In this document: one piece after another, positions 1-8,627 of the stretch
Layout of the letters: every line of letters begins with the position of its first letter
Position numbering within the stretch: the first letter of the stretch is position 1
Assembly: GCF_965200585.1 (NCBI RefSeq)
Contig: NZ_OZ241361.1
DNA length: 64,000 bases
Origin: Bacterioplanoides sp965200585
Lineage (GTDB): Bacteria > Pseudomonadota > Gammaproteobacteria > Pseudomonadales > Oceanobacteraceae
Reading direction: 5' to 3' (one strand)
Translations under genes and position numbers: made by a program
The notes under the pieces: generated by a model
What the model was told of the DNA's origin: nothing
Seen by the model: the letters and a program-made list of their open reading frames with translations, nothing else
Database searches by the model: none

Positions 1-885
1 TGCCTGGTTAATTAAATCACCGTGGTTCATCTTGTAGTCATCACGAATCACAGTGCCAAAATGGCTGGCACAGCTGCCAGTAATACCGTCATTACTTTCG
101 CCGCCAAACAATAATCCAGTGGTACCAAACAAGTAATCCAGTGGATCAGCTGCATTGGTAAAGCTGTCGCCACCACCCCAGGAGTACAAGCGGATATCAT
201 GGCCATTAACGCTCACCGAGGCAGGGCCCTCACCGCAGACTTCTGCCGGTAAACCCAGTGGGAACTGTGCATTAAAATCGGCAGCACCGGCGCTGGTGAA
301 TTCACTGGTCAGCGCCCGCGCACTGCCCGGGCCAACCTCATCACCCGACAGGCGATCAATCAAGGTACCAGCGGCGTCCACCAGCGTTTCGTATACATCG
401 CCACCCAGAGAATCTTCAGGGAAAGCATTATTCAGCAGGTCGGCAATCGGAGCACCAGTATGAGGTGAACCAATGGTCGTGACTGACGCCACCAGATCCG
501 GGCGTACCGTCATGACATAGCGGGAAGTTAAGCCACCCTGACTGTGGGCAACCAAATTAAACTTTTCGATTGAGGGGTCGGTGGCGCGAATATTATCCAG
601 CTGCTGAATCAGCTGCTCACCGCGTTCGACCGAACTGTTAAAAGCATTGATTTCACCGGTGAACACCCGGGCTCCTTCGGCCTCGAGTTTTTCACTGATT
701 TTGTACCAGTACTCAACCCCGGCAATGGAATCAAACGCCAGAATACCCTGCACCAGCATCATGGGGTGCTGGGTTTGAGTAAAGCCGCTGGGGGCCGGTT
801 GTGTCGACATTGCCTGTGTATTAACAGCAGCGACTGAACTTGCCAGCAGACTCGCCGCCGCCAGTTTAGAGAAGGATTTTTTCAT
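1..885 (-). CDS. secreted triacylglycerol lipase, family I.1 (3' end missing)
   Basis: Exported esterase that would hydrolyse triacylglycerols outside the cell. The ATG at 885 begins a Lys-Lys/Ala-rich signal peptide (about residues 1-25). The nucleophile motif AHSQGG has Ser115. The stretch SNDGITGSC carries the probable acid, Asp266, with Cys272 (probable disulfide partner of the Cys in AEVCGEGP). NHGDLINQ carries the probable catalytic His288. This C-terminal pattern matches Pseudomonas aeruginosa LipA-type lipases, which are about 310 residues. The gene runs off the window after 295 codons, so only the last few residues are missing. Family I.1 lipases usually need a lipase-specific foldase encoded just downstream; that position is outside the window. 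Confidence 0.9.
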   Translation of the reverse strand, partial: MKKSFSKLAAASLLASSVAAVNTQAMSTQPAPSGFTQTQHPMMLVQGILAFDSIAGVEYWYKISEKLEAEGARVFTGEINAFNSSVERGEQLIQQLDNIRATDPSIEKFNLVAHSQGGLTSRYVMTVRPDLVASVTTIGSPHTGAPIADLLNNAFPEDSLGGDVYETLVDAAGTLIDRLSGDEVGPGSARALTSEFTSAGAADFNAQFPLGLPAEVCGEGPASVSVNGHDIRLYSWGGGDSFTNAADPLDYLFGTTGLLFGGESNDGITGSCASHFGTVIRDDYKMNHGDLINQA

Positions 886-1060
886 TATTGTTGCCCGTTG
901 TTATTTTTATGTGGACTTTGAGTATAGGAAGACTAAAAAAGTGCCTCATACCGCCAATTAAGCCATTGTTGACAATTGGTACGTAGGTACTTCTAAAAAA
1001 TAGTTGTTCACTTATTAACCAGAATAAGAAGGCGGATCGTTATGCCCGAGGGGTGGTTGT

Positions 1061-1091
1061 AACTGCGTCAGGAGATGATTCTGACGCAGTT
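1061..1091. repeat. hairpin downstream of the NhaC-type transporter gene
   Basis: Perfect 11-bp inverted repeat: AACTGCGTCAG at 1061-1071 and CTGACGCAGTT at 1081-1091, with a 9-nt loop. It lies 24 bp beyond the stop codon of the leftward transporter gene. There is no clear T-run on the minus strand, so it may be a 3'-end stabilising hairpin or a weak terminator. Confidence 0.5.
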
Positions 1092-1114
1092 AAACCAGTG
1101 ACTGAAAGACAGTG

Positions 1115-2434
1115 TCAGAGCACCATGGCCGCAACCCAACCGGCGGCTAATAGTGGCAGGTTAAAGTGCAGGAAGGTTGGAATCACGGTATCGCTCATAT
1201 GGTTGTGCTGGCCGTCGGCATTCAGACCTGCGGTTGGCCCCAGGGTCGAATCCGATGCCGGAGAACCCGCATCACCGAGCGCACCAGCAGTACCCACTAA
1301 CGCCACAATCGCCAGTGGGCTGAAGCCCATCTGCAGACACAGTGGCACATAAATCGCGGCAATAATCGGAATGGTTGAGAACGACGAGCCAATACCCATT
1401 GTCAGCAGCAGGCCCACCACCAACAGCATCATCGCAGCCAGGGCTTTATTGCCTGCCAGCCAATCTGACGCGCCGTTCACCAGCTGATCAATATGGCCGG
1501 TGGTTTTTAACACTTCGGAGAAGCCTGAGGCGGCAATCATAATAAAGCCAATCGACGCCATCATCTTCATACCATCGACCAACACGCCGTCTGATTCATT
1601 CCAACGAATCACGCCGGTCGCGGAGAACAATAAGAAACCCGCCATTGCACCCAGCACCATGGAGCCAGTGTATAACTGCATCACAAACGCCAGTACAATC
1701 GCCGCACCCGCAACCCATAACGATTTGGCGTTATAACCTTGCTCAGTGTGTTCGGTTTTTTCGACCTGGCTCATGTTGTAGACGCGCTTACCGCGATAGC
1801 TGAACAATGCGGCAATCAGAAGGCCAACCACCATGCCCAGAGCCGGAATCGCCATGGCTTTTACCACTGAGACACCTTCTACATCCAGACCCGCGGCAGC
1901 AACTTTGCCCAGCAGAATATCGTTAAGGTAGATGCTGCCAAAGCCCACCGGCAGGAACATATACGGCGTTACCAGGCCAAAAGTCAGCACACAGGCCACC
2001 AGACGGCGATCCAGCTGTAAGCGAGTCATTACTAACAATAGCGGTGGAATCAGAATGGGGATAAACGCGATATGAATTGGAATCAGGTTCTGAGACGAAA
2101 TCGCCACCAGCATCAGCAAAAATAACAAGCCATGACCCAGCCACTGGCTGCTGGCTTCATCACTCTTGCCGATTTTCGTCAGGATTTTATCGGCCAGTAA
2201 ATGCGGTAAACCAGACAACGAAATCGCCACCGCAAAACCACCCAACAAGGCATAACTTAACGCGATACCGGCACCACCACCAATACCTTTATTAAACGCT
2301 TCCAGCGTTGCTGAGGTGTCTAGACCACCGATCCAGCCACCCACAAAAGCGGCCACGATCATCGACAACATGACGTGCATACGTGCCAGGCTGAGCACCA
2401 GCATCAGCACCACGGCAATAATTACTGCGTTCAT
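1115..2434 (-). CDS. NhaC/YuiF-type Na+/H+ antiporter family membrane transporter
   Basis: A 439-residue, strongly hydrophobic inner-membrane protein with about 11 predicted membrane segments. The N-terminal segment, with GGWIGGL and GGGAGIALSYALLGG, and the later GTAGALGDAGSPASDSTLGP resemble the Na+/H+ antiporter-like family that includes Bacillus YuiF, some of which are thought to carry histidine or other amino acids. The start is the ATG at 2434, preceded by GGAG about 6 nt upstream. It is monocistronic. Ion and substrate specificity cannot be read from the sequence; cation/H+ exchange and amino-acid/H+ transport are both possible. Confidence 0.8.
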   Translation of the reverse strand: MNAVIIAVVLMLVLSLARMHVMLSMIVAAFVGGWIGGLDTSATLEAFNKGIGGGAGIALSYALLGGFAVAISLSGLPHLLADKILTKIGKSDEASSQWLGHGLLFLLMLVAISSQNLIPIHIAFIPILIPPLLLVMTRLQLDRRLVACVLTFGLVTPYMFLPVGFGSIYLNDILLGKVAAAGLDVEGVSVVKAMAIPALGMVVGLLIAALFSYRGKRVYNMSQVEKTEHTEQGYNAKSLWVAGAAIVLAFVMQLYTGSMVLGAMAGFLLFSATGVIRWNESDGVLVDGMKMMASIGFIMIAASGFSEVLKTTGHIDQLVNGASDWLAGNKALAAMMLLVVGLLLTMGIGSSFSTIPIIAAIYVPLCLQMGFSPLAIVALVGTAGALGDAGSPASDSTLGPTAGLNADGQHNHMSDTVIPTFLHFNLPLLAAGWVAAMVL

Positions 2435-2552
2435 TTTTTACTCCGCGACTATCCGCACTAACGAAAGAGCACCGGAACAGTCAGCCCGTTATCAAACAAA
2501 AGCTGACCATTCAGATAATTGGCCGCGGAAGGTATCACAATGGCGCAGAGAA

Positions 2553-2572
2553 TGCCTGACGGATGTCAGGCA
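2553..2572. repeat. short palindromic hairpin in intergenic DNA
   Basis: Perfect 8-bp stem TGCCTGAC/GTCAGGCA around the tetraloop GGAT (ATCC on the other strand), between the transporter and DUF302 genes. No T-run follows. The stem/loop geometry resembles the TCCC-loop hairpins at 8534-8573 and 15720-15737, but the loop differs by a base, so membership in that family is tentative. Confidence 0.4.
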
Positions 2573-2613
2573 GGGCACATGAATTCAGACAGAAGGGAGT
2601 TATTGAGCGTGGA

Positions 2614-2988
2614 TTAGTCACTGAGTTCTGCGGTTAACGCCGCAAACAAACCGGCGACTTTTTCCAGCACCGGATGCCCTTCAACCTGATAAGCAGCGAT
2701 GTAATCTTCGCTGGTCTGATGCACCAGCTGAGTTTGCCCAGCGTTGTTCACAATGGCTAACCGCAGCGGCAGATCGAGGCTCATGGTGATGTCTTTCTGC
2801 ATCAGCTTGGTGCCCGCCATTGGGTTACCAAAAATCAGTGTCCGGGCTTCTGCCAGTTCCAGCTCCACCTTTTCAGCATTCGCCTGATGGTCGATATCGG
2901 CAAAAATGGTAAAACCTTTGTCGGTGAGAGACTGGCGAACCTGAGCAACGGCTTCAGCAACCGACGGTGAAATATTAACAACCTGCAT
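2614..2988 (-). CDS. DUF302 family protein
   Basis: A 124-residue soluble protein matching the DUF302 fold: an alternating beta/alpha pattern and the central LIFGNPMAGTKLMQ segment, followed by SLDLPLRLAI. The ATG at 2988 is chosen over an upstream in-frame start at 3060 because GGAG lies about 8 nt before it and family members begin with this 'VVN.SP' strand. Function is unknown. Some homologues are suspected of binding small ligands or radicals, but nothing here proves it. It stands alone between a transporter gene and a toxin-antitoxin pair. Confidence 0.8.
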   Translation of the reverse strand: MQVVNISPSVAEAVAQVRQSLTDKGFTIFADIDHQANAEKVELELAEARTLIFGNPMAGTKLMQKDITMSLDLPLRLAIVNNAGQTQLVHQTSEDYIAAYQVEGHPVLEKVAGLFAALTAELSD

Positions 2989-3082
2989 GGGGCATTCTCC
3001 AAAATATACGGGCGTAAAAATAGATGAGGAGTCTGACAACAAAGTGGTTGAGAGATTCAATTGTGGGATGGATCAGAGTGTT

Positions 3083-3146
3083 GTGAGCCGAATAAAGTCT
3101 CTAATCGGCTCACGAACTGAGCCGTTTAAGGTGGTTATTCGGCTCA
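3083..3146. promoter_or_regulatory. tandem inverted-repeat operator upstream of the HTH/PIN pair
   Basis: Two inverted repeats built from the same half-site. GTGAGCCGA (3083-3091) pairs with TCGGCTCAC (3105-3113), and TGAGCCG (3118-3124) pairs with CGGCTCA (3140-3146). The two units are offset by 34 bp, about three helical turns. They lie 90-150 bp before the start of an antitoxin that carries a DNA-binding domain, as expected for autoregulation of a toxin-antitoxin operon. The repeats are directly visible; their role as an operator is inferred. Confidence 0.65.
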
Positions 3147-3232
3147 TTTTAAGAATTTTTCATTTGTTAGTTTCGATTATTTCGATTATTTTCCATTACA
3201 AATATTTCGTTTATTTCGAATAAGGAGGGCTT

Positions 3233-3694
3233 ATGTCAGCCAATCGCGCTAACAATGTCGTTAAGCTGCCCAGTCAGGATGATGTTGAGGCTGCTCGGGT
3301 ATCCAGTCGTACTCTGGCCAAGTATGCCGATCAATCACGGGTAAAGCTCAGCATTCAAGGAGCTCAGGGAAAGGATGAGCTGATTCTTCCTGGCCCAGCA
3401 CTGGATCTGTTACTGAATATTCTGGGGGAAATTTCTCAGGGTAATGCAGTTAACGTGATGCCGGTTCATGCTGAGCTCAGCACTCAGGAAGCCGCCAATC
3501 TGCTGAATATTAGCCGTCCACACCTGGTGAAATTGCTGGAAAGTGGTCAGATCGGTTTTACTAAAGTTGGAACACATCGGCGGGTGTTGGCAAAAGATGT
3601 GATCGCCTATAAACAGGCAACTGACGCCAAACGCACTGAAGCTCTGGATGAGCTGGCCGAAATCGCACAACTCAATGGAATGGGATATGACTAG
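3233..3694 (+). CDS. antitoxin with excisionase-type HTH domain
   Basis: A 153-residue protein. Residues about 80-127 (ELSTQEAANLLNISRPHLVK, then KVGTHRRV and DVIAY) form a MerR/excisionase-type winged helix, the usual DNA-binding antitoxin partner of this PIN toxin class. The N-terminal part has no recognised domain. A strong Shine-Dalgarno AAGGAGG lies 5 nt before the ATG at 3233. The TAG stop shares its last base with the GTG start of the PIN gene, so the two are translationally coupled. Probable role: neutralise the downstream RNase toxin and repress the operon through the repeats at 3083-3146. Confidence 0.8.
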   Translation: MSANRANNVVKLPSQDDVEAARVSSRTLAKYADQSRVKLSIQGAQGKDELILPGPALDLLLNILGEISQGNAVNVMPVHAELSTQEAANLLNISRPHLVKLLESGQIGFTKVGTHRRVLAKDVIAYKQATDAKRTEALDELAEIAQLNGMGYD

Positions 3695-4272
3695 TGGCCA
3701 AATTCACCGTTATCCTTGACGCATGTATTTTGTACCCTGCTGTCGTGCGGGATTCAGCCATGCGGCTGGCGATGACGGGCCTCTTTAAAGCGCATTGGAC
3801 AGATCAGATTCATGATGAGTGGATTAACGGCCTGAAACGCGAAAAAGACGAAGAGGGAAACCAGCGAATTCCTGATCATGTTTTGCTTCGTACCCGTGAG
3901 CTGATGGATGCTCACATCTACGATGCCAAAGTCGAGAACTATGAACACCTTAACGAGCATATTCAGCTGCCTGACCCAAATGATCGCCACGTGGTTGCTG
4001 CGGCGATTAAAGCCAACGCCGATGCAATTGTTACCTACAACCTGAAAGACTTTCCCGCCGACTATTTATTGCAGAACTTCAATCTGGAAGTGATACACCC
4101 CGATGACTTTTTTCGTTATCAGTTTGATTTGAACCCAGCCATTGCAATTTCAGCATTTAAGAATCAGTGGCTTTCTCTAAAACATCCACCACTCACTCGC
4201 GAAGATTTTTTGCTTAAGTTGAAAACCAATCAATTGATTCAAACGGCAGGGTTTCTTGAAGGGTATTTGTAG
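3694..4272 (+). CDS. PIN-domain ribonuclease toxin
   Basis: A 192-residue protein with a PIN fold over residues about 5-140. The expected acidic metal-binding residues are present: Asp9 in VILDAC, Glu42 region, Asp94/Asp97 in LPDPNDRHV, and Asp119 in YNLKDFP. PIN toxins cleave RNA using Mg2+ or Mn2+. The GTG start overlaps the antitoxin stop by one base, which is why this start is chosen. The C-terminal 50 residues extend beyond the minimal VapC size and have no recognised domain. With the upstream HTH gene it forms a type II toxin-antitoxin module. Confidence 0.82.
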   Translation: MAKFTVILDACILYPAVVRDSAMRLAMTGLFKAHWTDQIHDEWINGLKREKDEEGNQRIPDHVLLRTRELMDAHIYDAKVENYEHLNEHIQLPDPNDRHVVAAAIKANADAIVTYNLKDFPADYLLQNFNLEVIHPDDFFRYQFDLNPAIAISAFKNQWLSLKHPPLTREDFLLKLKTNQLIQTAGFLEGYL

Positions 4273-4275
4273 ATC

Positions 4276-4302
4276 CAACCATCCGGAAATTCCGGATGGT
4301 TG
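4276..4302. repeat. perfect palindrome between convergent genes
   Basis: The 13-bp arms CAACCATCCGGAA and TTCCGGATGGTTG surround a single central base, between the convergent PIN toxin and KAP ATPase genes. It could end transcription from both sides, but neither strand has a T-run after the stem. It is recorded as a palindrome rather than a terminator. Confidence 0.5.
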
Positions 4303-4310
4303 CGGATTGA

Positions 4311-5771
4311 TCAGGTTAAGTCTGAAGCCATTTCGACGAGGTCGATATAGTTATCCAAACTCACCGAATATTGGCTAATACCATATTGGATTATCACTGC
4401 GATGGCGGGAATCTCCTCACCTTGACCTTGCTTTTCTAGATTAAACACTATTTGAGCTACATTTTGTCTAGATCTCTCAAACGCACTAGTTATTGACGAC
4501 ACAAGTTGATCTTCGGGCTTAAGAGTTATTGCTCTTACCTTGTAGCCATCAAAATTTTCTGTGAATTCTATTTCTTTATGAATACCCGAATCGTAATAAC
4601 TGTTTTTCACTATTTGCTGGTTGAGGTATTTAGGAGTCAAAGTGAAATTAATCGTATATTGCGAATTGGCAAGCCTTGATAAATTCACCTCCTCAAGGCT
4701 ATTTAGATTTTCAGAATTACTAAATCTATACCCCAAAAGAACTGCAATTGCGACCCAGAAATACTTATCTTTATTTACCGTATTTGAAAAACAAGCTAAG
4801 AGTTGATCAAGCCATTGTTCAATGTCTCTCAAGGAAAATCTAAAAGATTCAGCAAGAGCTGATAAGCTTTCTATAAATTTACGCCTACTTTCAAATATCA
4901 CTTGTCCATTACAGCTAATTTCTAATATTTCCCAGAGCTTTTTCGTAACATTTCTGGTTTCAATAAAGCGATAAACATTAGATCTTCTTAACGAAAAATT
5001 TCTATCGAAAAATCTGCATAAATACCGTGATGAATCAAACCCTTCACCATAAACAGCTTTAATCGAGTGCTGTAGCTGTTCAGTATCTGTAGCAATGACA
5101 AAAACTACTCCCTCAATATCAAACAGATGCTTAACCGTTTCTAATAATTCAATGGCATAAGTAGGTCTGCATCTATCAAGCTCATCAATAAACACATACA
5201 TTGGAGATTGTTGACCATGTTTAAAACAATCCTGCAACCATCGCTGGATAGAAGTCTTAAAGCTTTCTAACTCTTTTAATTTATTTTTGTGCTCTTCGAC
5301 TCCCAGACTTAAAGCTTTCTCTGCTGCATCTTTAAAGCTATCCATATCGAACTCATCAGAATCTACACCAGCATATGTTTTTAATATGCCTTTGAAAAAA
5401 GCTGGGCCAGCCTGTTTCAGTAGTCTGCCACCGGATCGGAATAAATTCTCTTTATACTTGTCTGCAGCGACGTTTGAATTATTTTTTAAAGCTTCTGTTA
5501 TCTCAGTAATTACTGTCAGGAGTGGATCGTCAGAAAAGTCATTTTTCCAAGCGTCAATATACGCAGCGGGGTGTTGTTTTTTTACTTCGTTAAACCAGCG
5601 TTTTAAGAAGTAGGTTTTTCCAGCTCCCCATTCAGCATTCAAGTTCATCACATAACTTTGTGTTGATTTTGAATTGAGAAACTCCGTAAGAAATTTTGCG
5701 TACTCACCTCTACCTAACTGATCTGGAGGAAGGAGATCTAAAGGCTCTTGCCACTTCCAATCAAAATCCAT
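4311..5771 (-). CDS. KAP-family P-loop NTPase
   Basis: A 486-residue protein with Walker A GAGKT (residues 49-53, in AEWGAGKTYFLKRW) and Walker B FIDELDRC (about 194-201), the hallmark of KAP ATPases of the STAND/AAA-like P-loop group. No membrane pair is evident within the ATPase insert, so this looks like the soluble type. KAP proteins occur in prokaryotic defence and signalling contexts, but its role here is unknown. The gene is clearly more AT-rich than gyrB next to it and sits beside a toxin-antitoxin pair, which suggests acquisition by transfer. It appears monocistronic. Confidence 0.8.
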   Translation of the reverse strand: MDFDWKWQEPLDLLPPDQLGRGEYAKFLTEFLNSKSTQSYVMNLNAEWGAGKTYFLKRWFNEVKKQHPAAYIDAWKNDFSDDPLLTVITEITEALKNNSNVAADKYKENLFRSGGRLLKQAGPAFFKGILKTYAGVDSDEFDMDSFKDAAEKALSLGVEEHKNKLKELESFKTSIQRWLQDCFKHGQQSPMYVFIDELDRCRPTYAIELLETVKHLFDIEGVVFVIATDTEQLQHSIKAVYGEGFDSSRYLCRFFDRNFSLRRSNVYRFIETRNVTKKLWEILEISCNGQVIFESRRKFIESLSALAESFRFSLRDIEQWLDQLLACFSNTVNKDKYFWVAIAVLLGYRFSNSENLNSLEEVNLSRLANSQYTINFTLTPKYLNQQIVKNSYYDSGIHKEIEFTENFDGYKVRAITLKPEDQLVSSITSAFERSRQNVAQIVFNLEKQGQGEEIPAIAVIIQYGISQYSVSLDNYIDLVEMASDLT

Positions 5772-5839
5772 TTTTATTACCTACAGAACTATTAATTAAC
5801 TAACCGTAGGTTACGGTAAATCCCCCTAGATCAACAAAC

Positions 5840-5864
5840 AAAAAAGGGAGCCATTGGCTCCCTT
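5840..5864 (-). terminator. intrinsic terminator of gyrB
   Basis: On the minus strand, AAGGGAGCC-AAT-GGCTCCCTT (9-bp perfect stem, 3-nt loop) is followed by a run of six T residues, 40 bp beyond the gyrB stop codon. Confidence 0.9.
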
Positions 5865-5903
5865 CTTAATGCTTAGCTTTCGCTGAAAAATAATCGCTCT
5901 GAA

Positions 5904-8330
5904 TCAAAAATCCAGGTTCGACACATTCAGCGCATTGGCTTCAATAAACGCACGACGTGGTTCAACGTCATCCCCCATCAGGGTGGTAAACATCTTATCC
6001 GCGCCAATGGCGTCTTCGATGCTCACTTGCAGCATACGACGCGCTTCCGGATCCATAGTGGTTTCCCACAGCTGTTCCGGGTTCATCTCGCCCAGTCCTT
6101 TATAGCGCTGGATATTGAAGCCTTTTTTCGCTTCGTTCAGCAGCCATTGAACCGCATCCCAGAAATCTTCAATTTCATGGTGGTTACGATCGCCTTCACC
6201 ACGCTGGATGTATGCGCCGTCTTCCAGCAGTCCCGACAGTTCTTCGCTCATGGAAGCCAGTTTCTGGTAACCAGAGCCGGAGAAGAAGTCCTGATCCAGG
6301 ATGTATTCTTTTGGAATACCGTGGGTAATTACATTAATTATTACCTGCTCACCGCCACGCTCGATATCAGCTTGTGATGAAACTTCAAAGTGAGAACCGC
6401 TACGGCCTGCATCTGGAAGAGCATCACCAAGCTTCTTAGCCCAATCAGCTACTTGAGCTCCATCATTCAAATCTTCCACACTCAAACGTGGCAGAGACAA
6501 CATCGCATGTAATGCTTCACGTGGAACAAGGTTGCTCATACGCGTTACGGTGTCTTGCGCGTTACGGTAATCATCCACCAGTTTGGCAAAGGCTTCATCA
6601 GAGATCGCTGGCGCGTCTGCATTCGGGTACAGAGCCGCTTTCTCCAGCGCCACATGGGTCAGGTAGCTTTCCAGTGCAGCTTCGTCTTTGATGTACTGTT
6701 CTTGCTTACCACGCTTGATTTTGTACAGCGGTGGCTGAGCAATATAGACGTGACCACGTTCGATGATTTCCGGCATTTGACGGAAGAAGAAGGTCAACAG
6801 CAGCGTACGAATGTGCGCACCGTCGACGTCGGCATCGGTCATGATAATGATGGAGTGGTAACGCAGCTTGTCAGGGTTAAATTCTTCGCGGCCAATGCCA
6901 CAACCCAGTGCAGTAATCAGAGTGCCCACTTCGGCAGACGATAACATCTTGTCGAAGCGTGCTTTTTCGACGTTCAGGATCTTACCTTTAAGCGGCAGAA
7001 TCGCCTGAGTACGACGGTCTCGGCCCTGTTTGGCGGAACCGCCGGCCGAGTCACCCTCCACCAGGTACACTTCGGACAGTGCCGGGTCTTTTTCCTGACA
7101 ATCCGCCAGTTTGCCTGGCAAACCGGCGATATCCAGAGCACCTTTACGACGGGTCATCTCACGCGCTTTACGGGCCGCTTCACGGGCACGGGCAGCGTCG
7201 ATCATTTTACCCACCAGCTCTTTGGCGGCTTGTGGGTTCTCTTCCAGGTATTCTTTAAACAGGCGACCCATTTCTTGCTCAACCGCTGGCTTCACTTCGG
7301 AAGACACCAGTTTGTCTTTGGTCTGGGAGCTGAACTTAGGATCAGGCACTTTCACCGAGATAATCGCAGTTAAGCCTTCTCGAGCGTCGTCGCCAGTGGT
7401 GGCAACCTTGTTCTTCTTGTCCAGACCTTCTGAGGTGATATAACCGTTCAGAGAGCGTGTCAGCGCCGCACGGAAGCCCGCTAAGTGGGTGCCGCCATCG
7501 CGCTGTGGAATGTTGTTGGTGTAGCAGTGAATGCTTTCCTGGAAGCTGTCGTTCCATTGCATGGCCACTTCTACCGCCATGCCGTCTTCACGTTCCGCGT
7601 TGAAGTGGAACACGTCATTCAGGGCGTTTTTGCCTTCGTTCAGGAATTCCACGAACGATTTCAGGCCACCTTCAAATTCGAAGATATCTTCTTTATCAGC
7701 AACACGTTCGTCTTTCAGATGAATTTTCACACCTGAGTTCAGGAAGGACAACTCACGCAGACGCTTGGCCAGGTAATCGTAAGAGAATTCGGTTTTGGTG
7801 AAGGTTTCCTTCGATGGCAGGAAAGTCACCATAGTGCCGTTAGTTTCAGACACGCCCACTTCTTTCAGTGGGTAATCCGGATCACCGTGGGTGTACTCCT
7901 GCTCGTAGATTTTGCCACCACGACGGATGGTCAGCTTGAGCTTTTCCGACAGCGCGTTCACCACCGACACACCCACACCGTGCAGACCGCCGGAGACTTT
8001 GTAGGAGTTATCGTCGAATTTACCACCAGCGTGTAATACCGTCAGAATCACTTCCGCCGCTGAGCGCCCTTCTTCCGGGTGCATTTCGGTTGGAATACCA
8101 CGGCCGTTATCGGAAACCGATACCGAGTTGTCCGGGTGAATCACCACGGTGACTGTGTCGCAGTGTCCGGCTAACGCTTCGTCGATGGAGTTATCCACCA
8201 CCTCAAACACCATGTGGTGCAGACCTGTGCCATCGTCGGTGTCACCGATATACATACCGGGGCGTTTCCGTACGGCATCCAGTCCCTTCAGGACCTTAAT
8301 ACTCGACGAGTCGTAACTCTGCTCTGACAT
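5904..8330 (-). CDS. gyrB: DNA gyrase subunit B
   Basis: ATPase subunit of DNA gyrase, which introduces negative supercoils together with GyrA. The 808-residue length matches the Escherichia coli type (804), including the additional domain inserted in the C-terminal half. The GHKL ATPase motifs are EVVDNSIDEA (Glu43, Asn47) and DNGRGIP (Asp74). The TOPRIM motif EGDSAGGSAKQGRDR lies near residue 430, with PLKGKILNVEKA after it. Starts at the ATG at 8330. It is the last gene of the leftward dnaA-dnaN-recF-gyrB group, although the 297-bp gap before it suggests a separate promoter. Confidence 0.98.
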   Translation of the reverse strand: MSEQSYDSSSIKVLKGLDAVRKRPGMYIGDTDDGTGLHHMVFEVVDNSIDEALAGHCDTVTVVIHPDNSVSVSDNGRGIPTEMHPEEGRSAAEVILTVLHAGGKFDDNSYKVSGGLHGVGVSVVNALSEKLKLTIRRGGKIYEQEYTHGDPDYPLKEVGVSETNGTMVTFLPSKETFTKTEFSYDYLAKRLRELSFLNSGVKIHLKDERVADKEDIFEFEGGLKSFVEFLNEGKNALNDVFHFNAEREDGMAVEVAMQWNDSFQESIHCYTNNIPQRDGGTHLAGFRAALTRSLNGYITSEGLDKKNKVATTGDDAREGLTAIISVKVPDPKFSSQTKDKLVSSEVKPAVEQEMGRLFKEYLEENPQAAKELVGKMIDAARAREAARKAREMTRRKGALDIAGLPGKLADCQEKDPALSEVYLVEGDSAGGSAKQGRDRRTQAILPLKGKILNVEKARFDKMLSSAEVGTLITALGCGIGREEFNPDKLRYHSIIIMTDADVDGAHIRTLLLTFFFRQMPEIIERGHVYIAQPPLYKIKRGKQEQYIKDEAALESYLTHVALEKAALYPNADAPAISDEAFAKLVDDYRNAQDTVTRMSNLVPREALHAMLSLPRLSVEDLNDGAQVADWAKKLGDALPDAGRSGSHFEVSSQADIERGGEQVIINVITHGIPKEYILDQDFFSGSGYQKLASMSEELSGLLEDGAYIQRGEGDRNHHEIEDFWDAVQWLLNEAKKGFNIQRYKGLGEMNPEQLWETTMDPEARRMLQVSIEDAIGADKMFTTLMGDDVEPRRAFIEANALNVSNLDF

Positions 8331-8533
8331 TGGTGTTCCTCTGTTCTTTTTAGCCTTTCAGAGCCGTGTGTATCTGGCCTGAAATCCGACATAACAAAGC
8401 GAATAAGTGTAACAAATTCAGGGGAAATGTGCTTGTTTTAGAAGGCTTGTTTTAAGCGATAAACAGCAGTTTGAGTAGAATCTAAGGAGGAGCCTTTGAA
8501 ACACTGAGATATTGCCTTACGGGGCGCTACAAG

Positions 8534-8573
8534 TTCATCCCTGAAGGCTAATAAATCACATCCCTGTGATTTA
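8534..8573. repeat. two TCCC-loop hairpins in the recF-gyrB gap
   Basis: The 297-bp gap 8331-8627 contains two adjacent hairpins with the same loop: TTCA-TCCC-TGAA (8534-8545) and TAAATCACA-TCCC-TGTGATTTA (8552-8573, perfect 9-bp stem). The stem sequences differ while the loop is constant. The same design recurs at 15720-15737 and 61161-61180. No other feature was recognised in this gap. Confidence 0.65.
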
Positions 8574-8627
8574 CCCCTGCAGGCAATAACATCAATGCTT
8601 CAAGGCAGAATAAGCCGAGCAGACTTA

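Noticed and set aside
1053..1352. Plus-strand open frame overlapping the transporter 3' end
   Set aside because: Starts inside the hairpin and is mostly antisense to the NhaC-type gene; low-complexity translation.
4276..4302. Palindrome as an intrinsic terminator
   Set aside because: The stem is perfect but neither strand has a T-run; kept only as a repeat.
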